This document shows, piece after piece, positions 7,930 through 15,842 of a DNA stretch of 38,164 nucleotides (position 1 is its first letter; each line of letters begins with the position of its first letter). Made by a program: the position numbers and the translations under genes. Location: positions 1 through 38,164 of the forward strand of contig JAUVHU010000016.1 of NCBI GenBank assembly GCA_030593145.1. Direction: 5' to 3'. Origin of the DNA: Desulfobacteraceae bacterium (lineage in GTDB: Bacteria > Desulfobacterota > Desulfobacteria > Desulfobacterales > ETH-SRB1). The notes under the pieces were generated by a model, which searched no databases, was not told the DNA's origin, and saw only the letters and a list, made by a program, of their open reading frames with translations.

Positions 7930-8727
7930 TTATTGCAAAAACTTAATTGCATCGTCCACGTTCATGCCATCATTTACAATACCGGAAATAGCTCTAACCA
8001 TATTCGCAGGATCTTTGTGCTGGAATACGTTACGGCCTATGGAAACTCCGGCGCCTCCGGCATCAATAGCTCCCTTTACCATTTCCAGAATATCCATATC
8101 TGAATCCATTTTCTCGCCGCCGGCAATCACAACCGGAATAGAACAACCAGCTACAACCTCTCTAAATGTCTCTGTTGATCCGGTATATGAAACCTTTACA
8201 ATATCCGCTCCCATCTCATCCCCAAGACGGGCCGCATGTTTGATTACATTTACATCATACTCATCTTTGATTTTCTCACCCCTTGGATAGATCATAGCGA
8301 GAAGAGGCATTCCCCATGTTCGCGCATTATAGCTTACCCTGCCAAAATCATTCAACATCTCTTTTTCACCACCATTGCCAAGATTTACATGAATGGATAC
8401 CGCGTCAGCGCCCAATTTAATCGCTTCTTCAACCGAACAGACCAGAGTTTTGGCGTTTGGATAAGGCGAGAGACTCGTTGATCCGGAAAGGTGCAGGATC
8501 AAACCTATGTCTATTCCCCCTCCGCGATGGCCTTCTCCAACAAGCCCTTTGTGTTCAACAATGGCATTTGCGCCTCCACTTGCCACCTTTTCTATTATTC
8601 CCTTCATGTCCAGCAACCCATCAATAGGGCCCACCGAAACACCGTGATCCATTGGAACAATTACGGTATTACCTGATTTCCTGTTAATGATACGTTCCAT
8701 CCGAATTCTTTTTCCTAAAATAGTCAT
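7930..8727 (-). CDS. 2-amino-3,7-dideoxy-D-threo-hept-6-ulosonate (ADTH) synthase, class I aldolase family
   Basis: Member of the DhnA/FbaB class I aldolase family; in this context it condenses L-aspartate semialdehyde with a 6-deoxy-5-ketofructose phosphate unit, the first step of the archaeal-type route to dehydroquinate. Seen: [12 protein letters not shown] (active-site Asp near residue 27), [16 protein letters not shown] (general acid Tyr region), the Schiff-base lysine in DIVKVSYTG (about residue 180) and VVIAGGEK plus [13 protein letters not shown] for phosphate binding. The partner 3-dehydroquinate synthase II is next in the operon, which favours ADTH synthase over fructose-bisphosphate aldolase. 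AAAGGAGG precedes the ATG. First structural gene behind the attenuator. Confidence 0.9.
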   Translation of the reverse strand: MTILGKRIRMERIINRKSGNTVIVPMDHGVSVGPIDGLLDMKGIIEKVASGGANAIVEHKGLVGEGHRGGGIDIGLILHLSGSTSLSPYPNAKTLVCSVEEAIKLGADAVSIHVNLGNGGEKEMLNDFGRVSYNARTWGMPLLAMIYPRGEKIKDEYDVNVIKHAARLGDEMGADIVKVSYTGSTETFREVVAGCSIPVVIAGGEKMDSDMDILEMVKGAIDAGGAGVSIGRNVFQHKDPANMVRAISGIVNDGMNVDDAIKFLQ

Positions 8728-8791
8728 GTTTCACATCCTCCTTTTGCGCAAAAAGACCATGATGAGTTATCCACCCACAGCCTTTTAAAAA

Positions 8792-8830
8792 CAAAAAAAG
8801 CCGTGGGCTTTATTCTACCCACGGCTTTTT
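8792..8830 (-). terminator. Intrinsic terminator / attenuator before the aromatic operon
   Basis: On the minus strand AAAAAGCCGTGGG (8830-8818) pairs perfectly with CCCACGGCTTTTT (8807-8795) around a 10-base loop, and the stem is followed by a run of seven U. It lies 25 bases after the stop of the aromatic leader peptide and about 65 bases before the ADTH synthase start. Similar GCC(U)GUGG words occur in the end of the leader ORF (8863-8870) and just past the terminator (8771-8782), each able to pair with the terminator's 3' arm. It could also serve manA, whose stop is 200 bases upstream. Confidence 0.85.
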
Positions 8831-8854
8831 GCATTTAATGATTTTTTAGTTTAT

Positions 8855-8932
8855 TTAACGCACCACAGGCAGACCGGTATTATAAAAATACCAATAATAA
8901 CTATAAAATTTGCCTGAAAAATTCTGCGTCAT
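8855..8932 (-). CDS. Aromatic-rich leader peptide (25 aa) of the shikimate operon
   Basis: A short ORF starting MTQNFSGK and ending NTGLPVVR. Residues 9-17 read FYSYYWYFY; in total nine of 25 residues are Phe, Tyr or Trp (F5, F9, Y10, Y12, Y13, W14, Y15, F16, Y17). AAGG lies seven bases before the ATG, and a promoter-like pair (8984-9012) precedes it. The stop is followed by the terminator hairpin and then the eight-gene aromatic operon. This is the architecture of pheL/trpL-type ribosome-mediated attenuation: shortage of charged aromatic tRNAs would stall the ribosome on the cluster and let transcription pass. The ORF and hairpin are seen directly; the mechanism is inferred. CAGGCA (codons 6-8) and TGCCTG (codons 21-23) can pair as an upstream hairpin. 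Confidence 0.85.
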   Translation of the reverse strand: MTQNFSGKFYSYYWYFYNTGLPVVR

Positions 8933-8983
8933 TTAATTACCTTAAAAACATCTTTTAAAAATTATTTAATTAATAATTGTGAT

Positions 8984-9012
8984 TAAATATATTTTCAAAC
9001 TTTAAATGTCAA
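8984..9012 (-). promoter_or_regulatory. Candidate promoter of the aromatic operon
   Basis: TTGACA (9007-9012, minus strand) is followed after 17 bases by TATTTA (8984-8989). It lies just after the manA stop and about 50 bases before the leader peptide start. Sequence-based prediction. Confidence 0.6.
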
Positions 9013-9032
9013 GATATTTTTTTGTTCAAGCG

Positions 9033-10238
9033 TTATATAGGAACCGAAGCCTTATAAAATGTTCCTTCACCTTTAATGCCGTATCTTTCGACAGAAGCAG
9101 GGATAACAACCGATACCCCTTTAACAAGGACAACAGAAACATTTTTACCAATATCCTTTATTGTCGCCTCGCCATCAGTACAAAGAATTATCTCAATGCT
9201 CCTTTTTTCAGAACTTGTATAGTTTATACTTTTGTCATCAGTAATTACAGACAGCTCAAATTCATCTGCAGGGGTTAAATATACATACTCACAATTACTT
9301 CTTTTCTGTGCTGAAAGTATATCTATCTCCCTTTCTTCAAAGTTGAGAACCTTTAAAAGCTCAGGAACATCCACATGCTTTGGTGTAAGTCCACCCCTTA
9401 ACACATTGTCCGAGTTTGCCATCAATTCTATCCCCACTCCATCAAGATAGGCATGAAGCTCACCTGCCTGAAGAAACATAGCCTGACCCGGTTCAAGGCA
9501 AATCAGGTTTAATATTACAGGAGAAAAAATTCCAATATCTTCCTGATACTCATTGTGCAGATTAAGCATCCACTCAAAAACTTGATTATGTTCCGAAAGC
9601 TTTTGCGCATTTTTTACCGCGTCGTTTATAAGAAGTTTTTGTCGGTCGGAATCCATTGCCATTAGATCATTAAAAAATCTTTTTAAGCCCACATGATCGG
9701 GCTGATTTCGAAGATCATCAAGCTCCTTGTTAAAACTTTGCGGACAAATTTTCTCCAAGAGTGAAAGAATGTCTGATATTTTGCGAAAACCGTTCAATGC
9801 CCAGAAAGGGGTCAAGGCACAAATACACTCCGGCTTGTGATTATCATCCTTATAATTCCTGTTAAAGGCATTCATTGGAATCCCAAGACTGTTTTCCCTT
9901 TCAAAACCGGCAGAAGCCTGTTTCAAACTGGGATGGGCCTGGATGGAAAGCGGTTTTGCCGCTGCAAGTACCTTTAAAAGATAAGGAAGCCTGTTGCCAT
10001 ATCTGTTTGCTGTCTTTTCCCCAAGAATATCTATTGGATTGTTTTTAATTAACTCGATTAAAGATATCCATTCCCCTTCACAATTAACCATTGATGGAGA
10101 CTTTGGATGCGCACCCATCCAAAGTTCAGCATGTGGTCTGTTTGAAGGTGAATCTTTTCCCAAAAGTTCAGGTATAGCCGTATAAGATCCCCAAGCATAT
10201 TCCTGCACAGTATTTTTAAGCAGACCTATTGTTTTCAT
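9033..10238 (-). CDS. manA: Mannose-6-phosphate isomerase, class I
   Basis: Interconverts mannose 6-phosphate and fructose 6-phosphate, feeding GDP-mannose and cell-surface sugar synthesis. The zinc-ligand motifs are present: SIQAHPS (Gln and His, about residues 96-102), DNHKPE (Glu, about 131-136) and GELHAYLDG (His, about 256-264). N-terminal NTVQEYAWGS and ELWMGAHP are typical of the family. 401 residues is near the normal length. It is transcribed in the same direction as the aromatic operon, but a promoter-like sequence, leader ORF and terminator lie between, so it is probably a separate unit. Confidence 0.95.
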   Translation of the reverse strand: MKTIGLLKNTVQEYAWGSYTAIPELLGKDSPSNRPHAELWMGAHPKSPSMVNCEGEWISLIELIKNNPIDILGEKTANRYGNRLPYLLKVLAAAKPLSIQAHPSLKQASAGFERENSLGIPMNAFNRNYKDDNHKPECICALTPFWALNGFRKISDILSLLEKICPQSFNKELDDLRNQPDHVGLKRFFNDLMAMDSDRQKLLINDAVKNAQKLSEHNQVFEWMLNLHNEYQEDIGIFSPVILNLICLEPGQAMFLQAGELHAYLDGVGIELMANSDNVLRGGLTPKHVDVPELLKVLNFEEREIDILSAQKRSNCEYVYLTPADEFELSVITDDKSINYTSSEKRSIEIILCTDGEATIKDIGKNVSVVLVKGVSVVIPASVERYGIKGEGTFYKASVPI

Positions 10239-10243
10239 TTGAT

Positions 10244-10321
10244 TTAGGTGTTAGGTATTTAAGTGTTAGGTGTTAAGTTAAAGTAATTATCTATTTTATC
10301 AGTCTCTTAACTCCTAACACT
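10244..10321. repeat. Inverted GTGTTAGG/CCTAACAC word array
   Basis: Repeated TTAGGTGTTAGGTATTTAAG-type words occupy 10244-10279 and the reverse complement TTAACTCCTAACAC occurs at 10307-10320. The array separates the divergent manA and queE genes, so promoters must lie in or near it. No gene is seen. Confidence 0.6.
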
Positions 10322-10357
10322 GTTTTTTATACAAAGTCAACTCAGAAGAAAACTGCC

Positions 10358-11002
10358 ATGGCGCTTTTAATTAACGAAATATTCTACAGCATACAGGGTG
10401 AATCTATTCATAGTGGTCTTCCCTGCGTCTTTGTGAGGCTCACCGGTTGCAATCTAAGATGTTCATACTGCGACACCTGCTATGCTTATGATAAAGGTTC
10501 GGAAATGAAGATTGCGGCAATTCTTGACCGTGTCGCAACTTACAATTGCCCGCTTATTGAAATTACAGGAGGAGAGCCCCTGGTTCAAAAAGAAACCCCG
10601 GATTTAATATACTGCCTCCTTGAAAAAGGATATGAAGTATTGATGGAAACAAACGGAAGTTTTGATATAAGTATTGTTGATAAACGGTGTATAAAAATTA
10701 TCGATATCAAATGCCCGGCAAGTGGAGAGAGTAATAAAAATGATCTAAACAATCTGAAAAAACTCAACCCAAGAGACCAGGTCAAATTTGTTATTGCAAA
10801 CCGCGAGGATTATGAATTTGCCGGAAAAATCATCAAGTTGATCAGCCCTGAATTTCCCGTAAACCACATCCTCTTTTCTCCTGTGTCCGGAAAAATGGAA
10901 TACGCAAAATTAGCAAAATGGATACTTGAAGACAATCTAAACATAAGACTCCATCTTCAATTACATAAGATAATATGGCCTGAAATACAAAAGGGAGTAT
11001 AA
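10358..11002 (+). CDS. queE: 7-carboxy-7-deazaguanine synthase (radical SAM)
   Basis: Converts 6-carboxytetrahydropterin to 7-carboxy-7-deazaguanine on the way to queuosine. N-terminal INEIFYSIQGES is the family start; TGCNLRCSYCDTCYA holds the Cx3Cx2C iron-sulfur motif in a compact QueE loop (about residues 31-45). ITGGEPL (about 68-74) is the SAM-binding GGE motif and LMETNGS follows. 214 residues is normal. queC, the next enzyme but one in the pathway, lies downstream on the same strand after a 269-base repeat-bearing spacer. The ribosome site is weak. Confidence 0.94.
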   Translation: MALLINEIFYSIQGESIHSGLPCVFVRLTGCNLRCSYCDTCYAYDKGSEMKIAAILDRVATYNCPLIEITGGEPLVQKETPDLIYCLLEKGYEVLMETNGSFDISIVDKRCIKIIDIKCPASGESNKNDLNNLKKLNPRDQVKFVIANREDYEFAGKIIKLISPEFPVNHILFSPVSGKMEYAKLAKWILEDNLNIRLHLQLHKIIWPEIQKGV

Positions 11003-11015
11003 CTTCAATTGAGGC

Positions 11016-11238
11016 CTCACGCAAAGGCGCAAAGACGCAAAGGTATAGGGGAGAAGAGAAAAAAAATGAACCCAACATCGAATAATGAATAATGATGTCG
11101 CTTCGCTCCTCAACTTAGTTTGTAGGGTGGATTAAGCGGAGCGAATCCACCAAAAACTTTCCGGCAGATGGCACTGGGGTAATCTGCGGATTGAATTGAA
11201 AACGATTTTTTCTTGGCGTCTTGGCGCCTTTGCGTGAG
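11016..11238. repeat. Large foldback repeat between queE and queC
   Basis: CTCACGCAAAGGCGC (11016-11030) is the exact reverse complement of GCGCCTTTGCGTGAG (11224-11238); the flanking words (AAAGACGCAAAGG on the left, TCTTGGCGTCTTGG on the right) also match approximately. Nested inside is a perfect hairpin GGTGGATT (11126-11133) / AATCCACC (11144-11151). Both word types occur as dispersed repeats in many bacterial genomes as far as I recall. No gene is seen in 11003-11271. Confidence 0.75.
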
Positions 11239-11271
11239 ACATTTTTTTGAAAAAGGGACTAACGAAAAAAT

Positions 11272-11985
11272 ATGATTGAAAGAAAAAAGGCTGTAGTCCT
11301 GCTTAGCGGCGGTCTCGATTCCGCTACTGTCACGGCAATTGCAAAACATGAAGGTTTTGAAATATACTGTTTAACTTTTTTTTATGGACAGCGCCACTCC
11401 GTTGAACTATCTGCGGCTAAAAGAGTGGCCGATGCGATTGGTGCGGCAAAGCACCTGATAACAAATATAGATCTTACAAATATCGGTCATTCAGCCCTGA
11501 CTGATAATATAGATGTGCCTAAAAACAGAAACATACGAAATATTGCAAAAGAGATACCTGTCACCTATGTTCCGGCAAGAAATACCATATTCCTGTCATA
11601 CGCCATTGCGCTCGCGGAAGTTATCCGGTCATCCGATATTTTTATCGGTGTAAACGCTATCGATTACAGCGGATACCCTGACTGCAGGCCTGAATATATC
11701 GCTGCTTTTGAACGTATGGCAAATCTGGCCACAAAGGCAGGTGTGGAGGGCATAACAAAAATAAAAATCAGAACTCCGCTGATTAATATGACTAAAGCGA
11801 AAATCATACAAAAAGGTATTGAGCTTGGAGTGGACTATTCGTTAACCCACAGTTGCTACGACCCAGCTCCGAACAATCTGGCATGCGGCCGTTGCGATAG
11901 CTGCCTTTTAAGAAAACAGGGTTTTAAAGAAGCAGGTATAATAGATCCGACAAAATATATTCTTCAGAGCCAACATAGATCTTGA
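11272..11985 (+). CDS. queC: 7-cyano-7-deazaguanine synthase
   Basis: ATP-dependent conversion of 7-carboxy-7-deazaguanine and ammonia to preQ0. The PP-loop [12 protein letters not shown] (about residues 8-19) binds [12 protein letters not shown] (about 38-46) and [10 protein letters not shown] are family motifs; the C-terminal HSCYDP...[14 protein letters not shown] carries the four zinc-site cysteines. 237 residues is normal. It probably continues the queE unit, though separated by a foldback repeat. Confidence 0.96.
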   Translation: MIERKKAVVLLSGGLDSATVTAIAKHEGFEIYCLTFFYGQRHSVELSAAKRVADAIGAAKHLITNIDLTNIGHSALTDNIDVPKNRNIRNIAKEIPVTYVPARNTIFLSYAIALAEVIRSSDIFIGVNAIDYSGYPDCRPEYIAAFERMANLATKAGVEGITKIKIRTPLINMTKAKIIQKGIELGVDYSLTHSCYDPAPNNLACGRCDSCLLRKQGFKEAGIIDPTKYILQSQHRS

Positions 11986-12062
11986 TTATTATCATCCATT
12001 AAAGTTATGCATAACATTTCTTCAGCAATTCTAATTTTAAAGAATAACAAATGCCATAATTA

Positions 12063-12088
12063 ATGAATTCGACTTTTTACGAATTCAT
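12063..12088. repeat. 26-bp palindrome related to the foldback element ends
   Basis: ATGAATTCG and CGAATTCAT form a perfect 9-bp stem around an 8-base loop. Read on the minus strand it is ATGAATTCGTAAAAAGTC followed by GAATTCAT, nearly identical to the hairpin at 16926-16951 and to the GATGGCTTCGTAAAAAGTC terminus of the element at 35711. No U-run follows. Confidence 0.7.
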
Positions 12089-12148
12089 CATAATTAGAAT
12101 TACTGTATTTTTTATGAGTTGTAATAATAATCACAGGAAGGAGTTATT

Positions 12149-13552
12149 ATGGGGGGATTTTTTGGAGTGGTTTCTAAAGAGGATTGTGTTAATGACCTCT
12201 TTTATGGAACCGATTATCATTCACATCTCGGAACAAAACGCGCCGGGCTTGCTGTAAACAATTCCAAAAGACATATCAGGTTCATTCATAATATCGAAAA
12301 CAATTATTTCAGAACAAAATTTGAAGACGATCTCCCTCACCTGAATGGCCGTAAAGGAATTGGGGTAATCAGCGACAATGATTCTCAGCCATTAATTATC
12401 GGTTCTCATTTAGGCACATTCAGCATAGCCACAGTCGGCAAGATAAATAACATTGAAGAGCTGGCAAAAAAAGCGTACAGCAAAAAAATGCATTTTTCAG
12501 AAACAAGTGGCGGCGACACCAATCCTACAGAATTAATTGGAATGCTTATTTGTGAAAAAGGATCCTTTGAAGAAGGGATTATTAATGCTCAAGATTCTAT
12601 TAAAGGTTCCTGTTCCATACTTCTACTCACCAAACACGGCATTTACGCTGCAAGAGACAAATTAGGCAGAACCCCAATAATAATCGGCAAAAAAAATCGT
12701 GCTTATGCCGCATCTTCTGAAACATGCGCCTTGCCAAACCTGGGCTTTGAAATCGATAAATATCTTGGCCCGGGCGAAATTGTTTTTATCACCGCTGACG
12801 GACACGAGCAAAGGAAAAAACCGGGCGACAAAATGCAGATTTGCTCATTCCTGTGGGTATATTATGGCTATCCTGCCTCAAGCTACGAAGAAATAAACGT
12901 TGAAACAGTGCGCTATAAATGCGGCAGAGCCCTTGCAAGAAATGACAATATCAATATTGATGTTGTTGCGGGTATTCCTGATTCAGGAATCGGACATGCC
13001 ATCGGTTATGCTAACGAAAAACATATTCCATATATCAGACCTTTTGTAAAATATACGCCTACATGGCCCAGGAGTTTTATGCCTCAGGAACAAAGTCTGA
13101 GAAATCTTGTTGCAAAAATGAAACTAATCCCAGTTAAAGCATTGATAGAGGGCAAAAGAATACTTTTTTGTGACGACTCAATTGTAAGAGGCACGCAGCT
13201 ACAGGAGAATGTTCAAATATTATTCGACTACGGGGCAAAAGAGGTTCATATGAGAACCGCATGCCCTACCCTGCTATATCCATGTGAATTTCTCAATTTT
13301 TCCATATCACGATCAACACTGAATCTTGCAGGACGTAAAGCAATAGCAGAACTTGAAAGCGGCGCTGAAAAAACGATAGATGAATACGCTATAGCCGGAT
13401 CAGAAAAAAATAGAGCTATGGTAGATAAAATACGGAGCAGATTAAGGCTGACTTCTTTAACATATCAAAAGCTTGAACATGTTGTGGAAGCAATTGGTCT
13501 GCCAAAAAACAAATTATGCACACATTGCTGGGATGGGTCCAGTTATTTTTAA
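12149..13552 (+). CDS. PurF-like amidophosphoribosyltransferase lacking the glutaminase cysteine
   Basis: Homologous along its length to PurF, which joins glutamine-derived ammonia to PRPP. The PRPP loop RILFCDDSIVRGTQ (about residues 337-350) is intact. The N-terminus reads MGGFFGVV where active PurF has a Cys directly after Met; the nucleophile is thus Gly, and the HRGQ-type glutamine loop is replaced by SHLGTKRAG. Four cysteines at 232 (ICSF), 379 (YPCEF), 457 and 460 (CTHC) sit where the [4Fe-4S] ligands of Bacillus-type PurF are expected. The pattern suggests an enzyme using free ammonia or another nucleophile, or a regulatory paralogue. AGGAAGGAG precedes the ATG. It stands alone, convergent with the kinase gene. 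Confidence 0.85.
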   Translation: MGGFFGVVSKEDCVNDLFYGTDYHSHLGTKRAGLAVNNSKRHIRFIHNIENNYFRTKFEDDLPHLNGRKGIGVISDNDSQPLIIGSHLGTFSIATVGKINNIEELAKKAYSKKMHFSETSGGDTNPTELIGMLICEKGSFEEGIINAQDSIKGSCSILLLTKHGIYAARDKLGRTPIIIGKKNRAYAASSETCALPNLGFEIDKYLGPGEIVFITADGHEQRKKPGDKMQICSFLWVYYGYPASSYEEINVETVRYKCGRALARNDNINIDVVAGIPDSGIGHAIGYANEKHIPYIRPFVKYTPTWPRSFMPQEQSLRNLVAKMKLIPVKALIEGKRILFCDDSIVRGTQLQENVQILFDYGAKEVHMRTACPTLLYPCEFLNFSISRSTLNLAGRKAIAELESGAEKTIDEYAIAGSEKNRAMVDKIRSRLRLTSLTYQKLEHVVEAIGLPKNKLCTHCWDGSSYF

Positions 13553-13603
13553 ACTTAAGTTGAGCGATTTATTGCGAAGATATGTACCGATCCACCTGAG
13601 ATC

Positions 13604-15226
13604 TTACCTGTTCATGTCTAAAACTTCTCTAACTTTTTTTGTCAGCGTATCGATCTTATACGGTTTTTGGATAAAACCCTCTATCCCATTTCGAAATTCC
13701 TTATGACTTTGGCTATCGTGGCTGTAACCACTGGTTATAAGAATCTTCAAAGAAGGGTTCATCTCTTTTAGGTGCTTATATGTTTCCAGACCGTCCATCT
13801 TGGGCATGATCATGTCAAGAACGACCAGATCTATATTGCCTTCTTGTTTTTCATACAGTTGAATAGCCTCTATGCCGTTGGAAGCCAAAAATACTGTGTA
13901 CCCATTTTGGATGAGTATTTCTTGCCCAAGACTTCTTAACACCTCTTCATCATCTACTAAGAGTATTGTTTCACGTCCGCCCTTAACCTTTAATTCCGTT
14001 ACAATATCGGTCGTCTCTTCAGTCTTATCGGACATTGGAAGGATAATTTCAAAGGTGGTCCCTTTAGCCGGGGCGCTCTTTAAATTAATATAGCCCCCAT
14101 GGTTTTTCACAATACCGTAAACCACAGCAAGCCCCAGTCCGGTTCCCTTTTCCTTTCCCTTGGTAGAAAAAAAAGGATCAAATATTTTGCTCTGAATTCC
14201 CTCTGGTATCCCCTCCCCAGTATCTGAGATCGACATTTTTACATAGTTTCCAGGAATTGCCTCTATATAGCCATTAGAATCATCAAGATGAAAATTCTCC
14301 GTTGTCACGGTAAGCTTGCCCCCGGTTGGCATTGCATCGCAGGCATTAATAGCTAAGTTCATCAAGACCTGTTCGATTTGTGATGGATCTGCCTCTACTG
14401 TCCACAGATCAGAATCAAGCGATTTTGATATTTGAATTTTTTTGAATATAGTTCTTTCAAGAATGTGGAGTGTTTCTTCAATTACTCTGTTGAGATTTAT
14501 GACTTGGGCTTGATAATTCCCGCCGCGACTAAAGGCCAATAGCTGTTGTGTAAGCTTGGATGCCTTGACAGCCGATTGCTCTATCGTATCTGCGTACTTA
14601 TAGATAAGACGGTCGGGGTCGATTTTGATTTTGAGAAGAGAAGCATATCCTAAAATACCACTCAAAAGATTATTAAAATCATGGGCAATCCCCCCTGCCA
14701 ATGTCCCCATCGATTCCATTTTTTGTGCATGCAGAAGTTGCTTTTGTGTTGATTTAAGCTCTTTGAGTGTATTGTCTAATTCAACATTTCTTTCAGCCAG
14801 GTTGTTGATGGATATTTCCAGGTCGGACATGATTTTTTTAATAGGCGAGATATCCCTAAAGACATGCATATAGCCAACAACATAGCCAGATGAGTCGGAG
14901 AGGAGCGAAGCGCTTATGAGTATAGTGATTTGTTCCCCAGTAACAGTAGTTATAACCGACTCGATATTAAAGATATTTTCGTTGGAATCGAGTGCTTTCT
15001 TAATGGGGCATTCTGTTTCACAGGTATCAGATTTAAGGACATCTTTGCAGTACATCCCCAGAGCTTCTTGAGGCTTGAAACCGGTTATTGTGCTCGCCGC
15101 CAGGTTGAAATAGTTGATCCTCATCTGGTGGTCCGTGGTAAAAACCGCATCCGGCAAGGAATGCAATATTTCGTACGGATCAACTTCTGAAGACCATTTA
15201 ATTGTTTTATCACTTCGCAAATTCAT
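13604..15226 (-). CDS. PAS hybrid sensor histidine kinase with receiver domain
   Basis: Cytosolic: no membrane segment is seen. Order (540-residue form): PAS about 18-130, with a Cys-rich CETECPIKKAL segment; coiled coil about 131-170; HisKA with phospho-acceptor His182 in GGIAHDFNN; HATPase with NACDAM, DTGEGIP and GTGLGLAVVYG; receiver about 420-540 with Asp471 in VVLDMIMPK. I chose the ATG at 15226 because AAGGTAAG lies just before it and the longer frame would overlap the preceding gene. It is the third gene of a unit with two V4R proteins (gap 10 bases), which are the likely signal input. The receiver suggests a phosphorelay or internal control; no response-regulator output gene is adjacent. 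Confidence 0.92.
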   Translation of the reverse strand: MNLRSDKTIKWSSEVDPYEILHSLPDAVFTTDHQMRINYFNLAASTITGFKPQEALGMYCKDVLKSDTCETECPIKKALDSNENIFNIESVITTVTGEQITILISASLLSDSSGYVVGYMHVFRDISPIKKIMSDLEISINNLAERNVELDNTLKELKSTQKQLLHAQKMESMGTLAGGIAHDFNNLLSGILGYASLLKIKIDPDRLIYKYADTIEQSAVKASKLTQQLLAFSRGGNYQAQVINLNRVIEETLHILERTIFKKIQISKSLDSDLWTVEADPSQIEQVLMNLAINACDAMPTGGKLTVTTENFHLDDSNGYIEAIPGNYVKMSISDTGEGIPEGIQSKIFDPFFSTKGKEKGTGLGLAVVYGIVKNHGGYINLKSAPAKGTTFEIILPMSDKTEETTDIVTELKVKGGRETILLVDDEEVLRSLGQEILIQNGYTVFLASNGIEAIQLYEKQEGNIDLVVLDMIMPKMDGLETYKHLKEMNPSLKILITSGYSHDSQSHKEFRNGIEGFIQKPYKIDTLTKKVREVLDMNR

Positions 15227-15236
15227 TATATACAGC

Positions 15237-15842
15237 TTACCTTGGGTGGACGAGTTCAGCGACGAATTTGCAAATAGAATCACCCATTGAACGACACGTC
15301 ACTTCTTTTGAAACAAAGGTCCCCATGCCGTCCGGATATTTGGGAGCATAAACAAGGTCCATATATGATGCGGTGCAGGCATTGAACATATAGCACCGTC
15401 CTCGAGGCTGGGGGCCGTATTCTTCCAGATAACGACCAGGGTCGTAGGCATTTCTTACTGTAGTGACAAGTTTTTTCCCAGGAATCAGTTCTTCTACCTC
15501 AATATACCCGATGCCAAAAACATTCGTAAAAGCAACCAGGGCGTGAACCTCATCCTCCGGAGTTTTAATCATTGGAAGAATGAAATCCCGCCAATGCATA
15601 GATGTTCGTGCTCCATGGAAGGTATGATAACCGCATGCCAATACTGCATCGTAGAGCTTTTGCTCCACTGACACAGCTTCTTTATCACCCACCATATTGA
15701 TGATTTTTGAAACCAATTTAAAATAGAATTCATTATAGTTCATAGCCACATATACGCCAAATGCGGCCATAATGCCTTTTTCATTACTTGCGAGAGGGAG
15801 GCTCGAACCCAACTCGATTATTTTTTTGCTGTCAATCGTCAT
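15237..15842 (-). CDS. V4R-domain (4-vinyl reductase-like) small-molecule sensor protein, second of pair
   Basis: 201 residues from ATG 15842 (MTIDSKKII); a longer GTG start at 15869 is possible but the ATG has GAAGAAAG before it and overlaps the preceding gene by 11 bases. The C-terminal half follows the V4R pattern: GYIEVEELIPG, TTVRNAYD, and the closing EVTCRSMGDSICKFVAEL with the characteristic C-x3-G-D-x2-C spacing. V4R domains bind hydrophobic or aromatic effectors in DmpR/XylR-type regulators and occur in BchJ. No DNA-binding part is present, so signal is presumably passed to the kinase encoded next. The ligand is unknown. Confidence 0.7.
   Translation of the reverse strand: MTIDSKKIIELGSSLPLASNEKGIMAAFGVYVAMNYNEFYFKLVSKIINMVGDKEAVSVEQKLYDAVLACGYHTFHGARTSMHWRDFILPMIKTPEDEVHALVAFTNVFGIGYIEVEELIPGKKLVTTVRNAYDPGRYLEEYGPQPRGRCYMFNACTASYMDLVYAPKYPDGMGTFVSKEVTCRSMGDSICKFVAELVHPR

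Noticed and set aside
9033-9278. Plus-strand frame opposite the end of manA
   Set aside because: It is an antisense shadow of a conserved gene with no ribosome site or family similarity.
10239-10357. preQ1 riboswitch before queE
   Set aside because: No preQ1 aptamer-like stem with an A-rich tail could be seen; the region is a word array. A covariance-model search would be decisive.
12063-12088. Intrinsic terminator after queC
   Set aside because: The stem is AT-rich and not followed by a U-run; it matches the foldback element ends instead.
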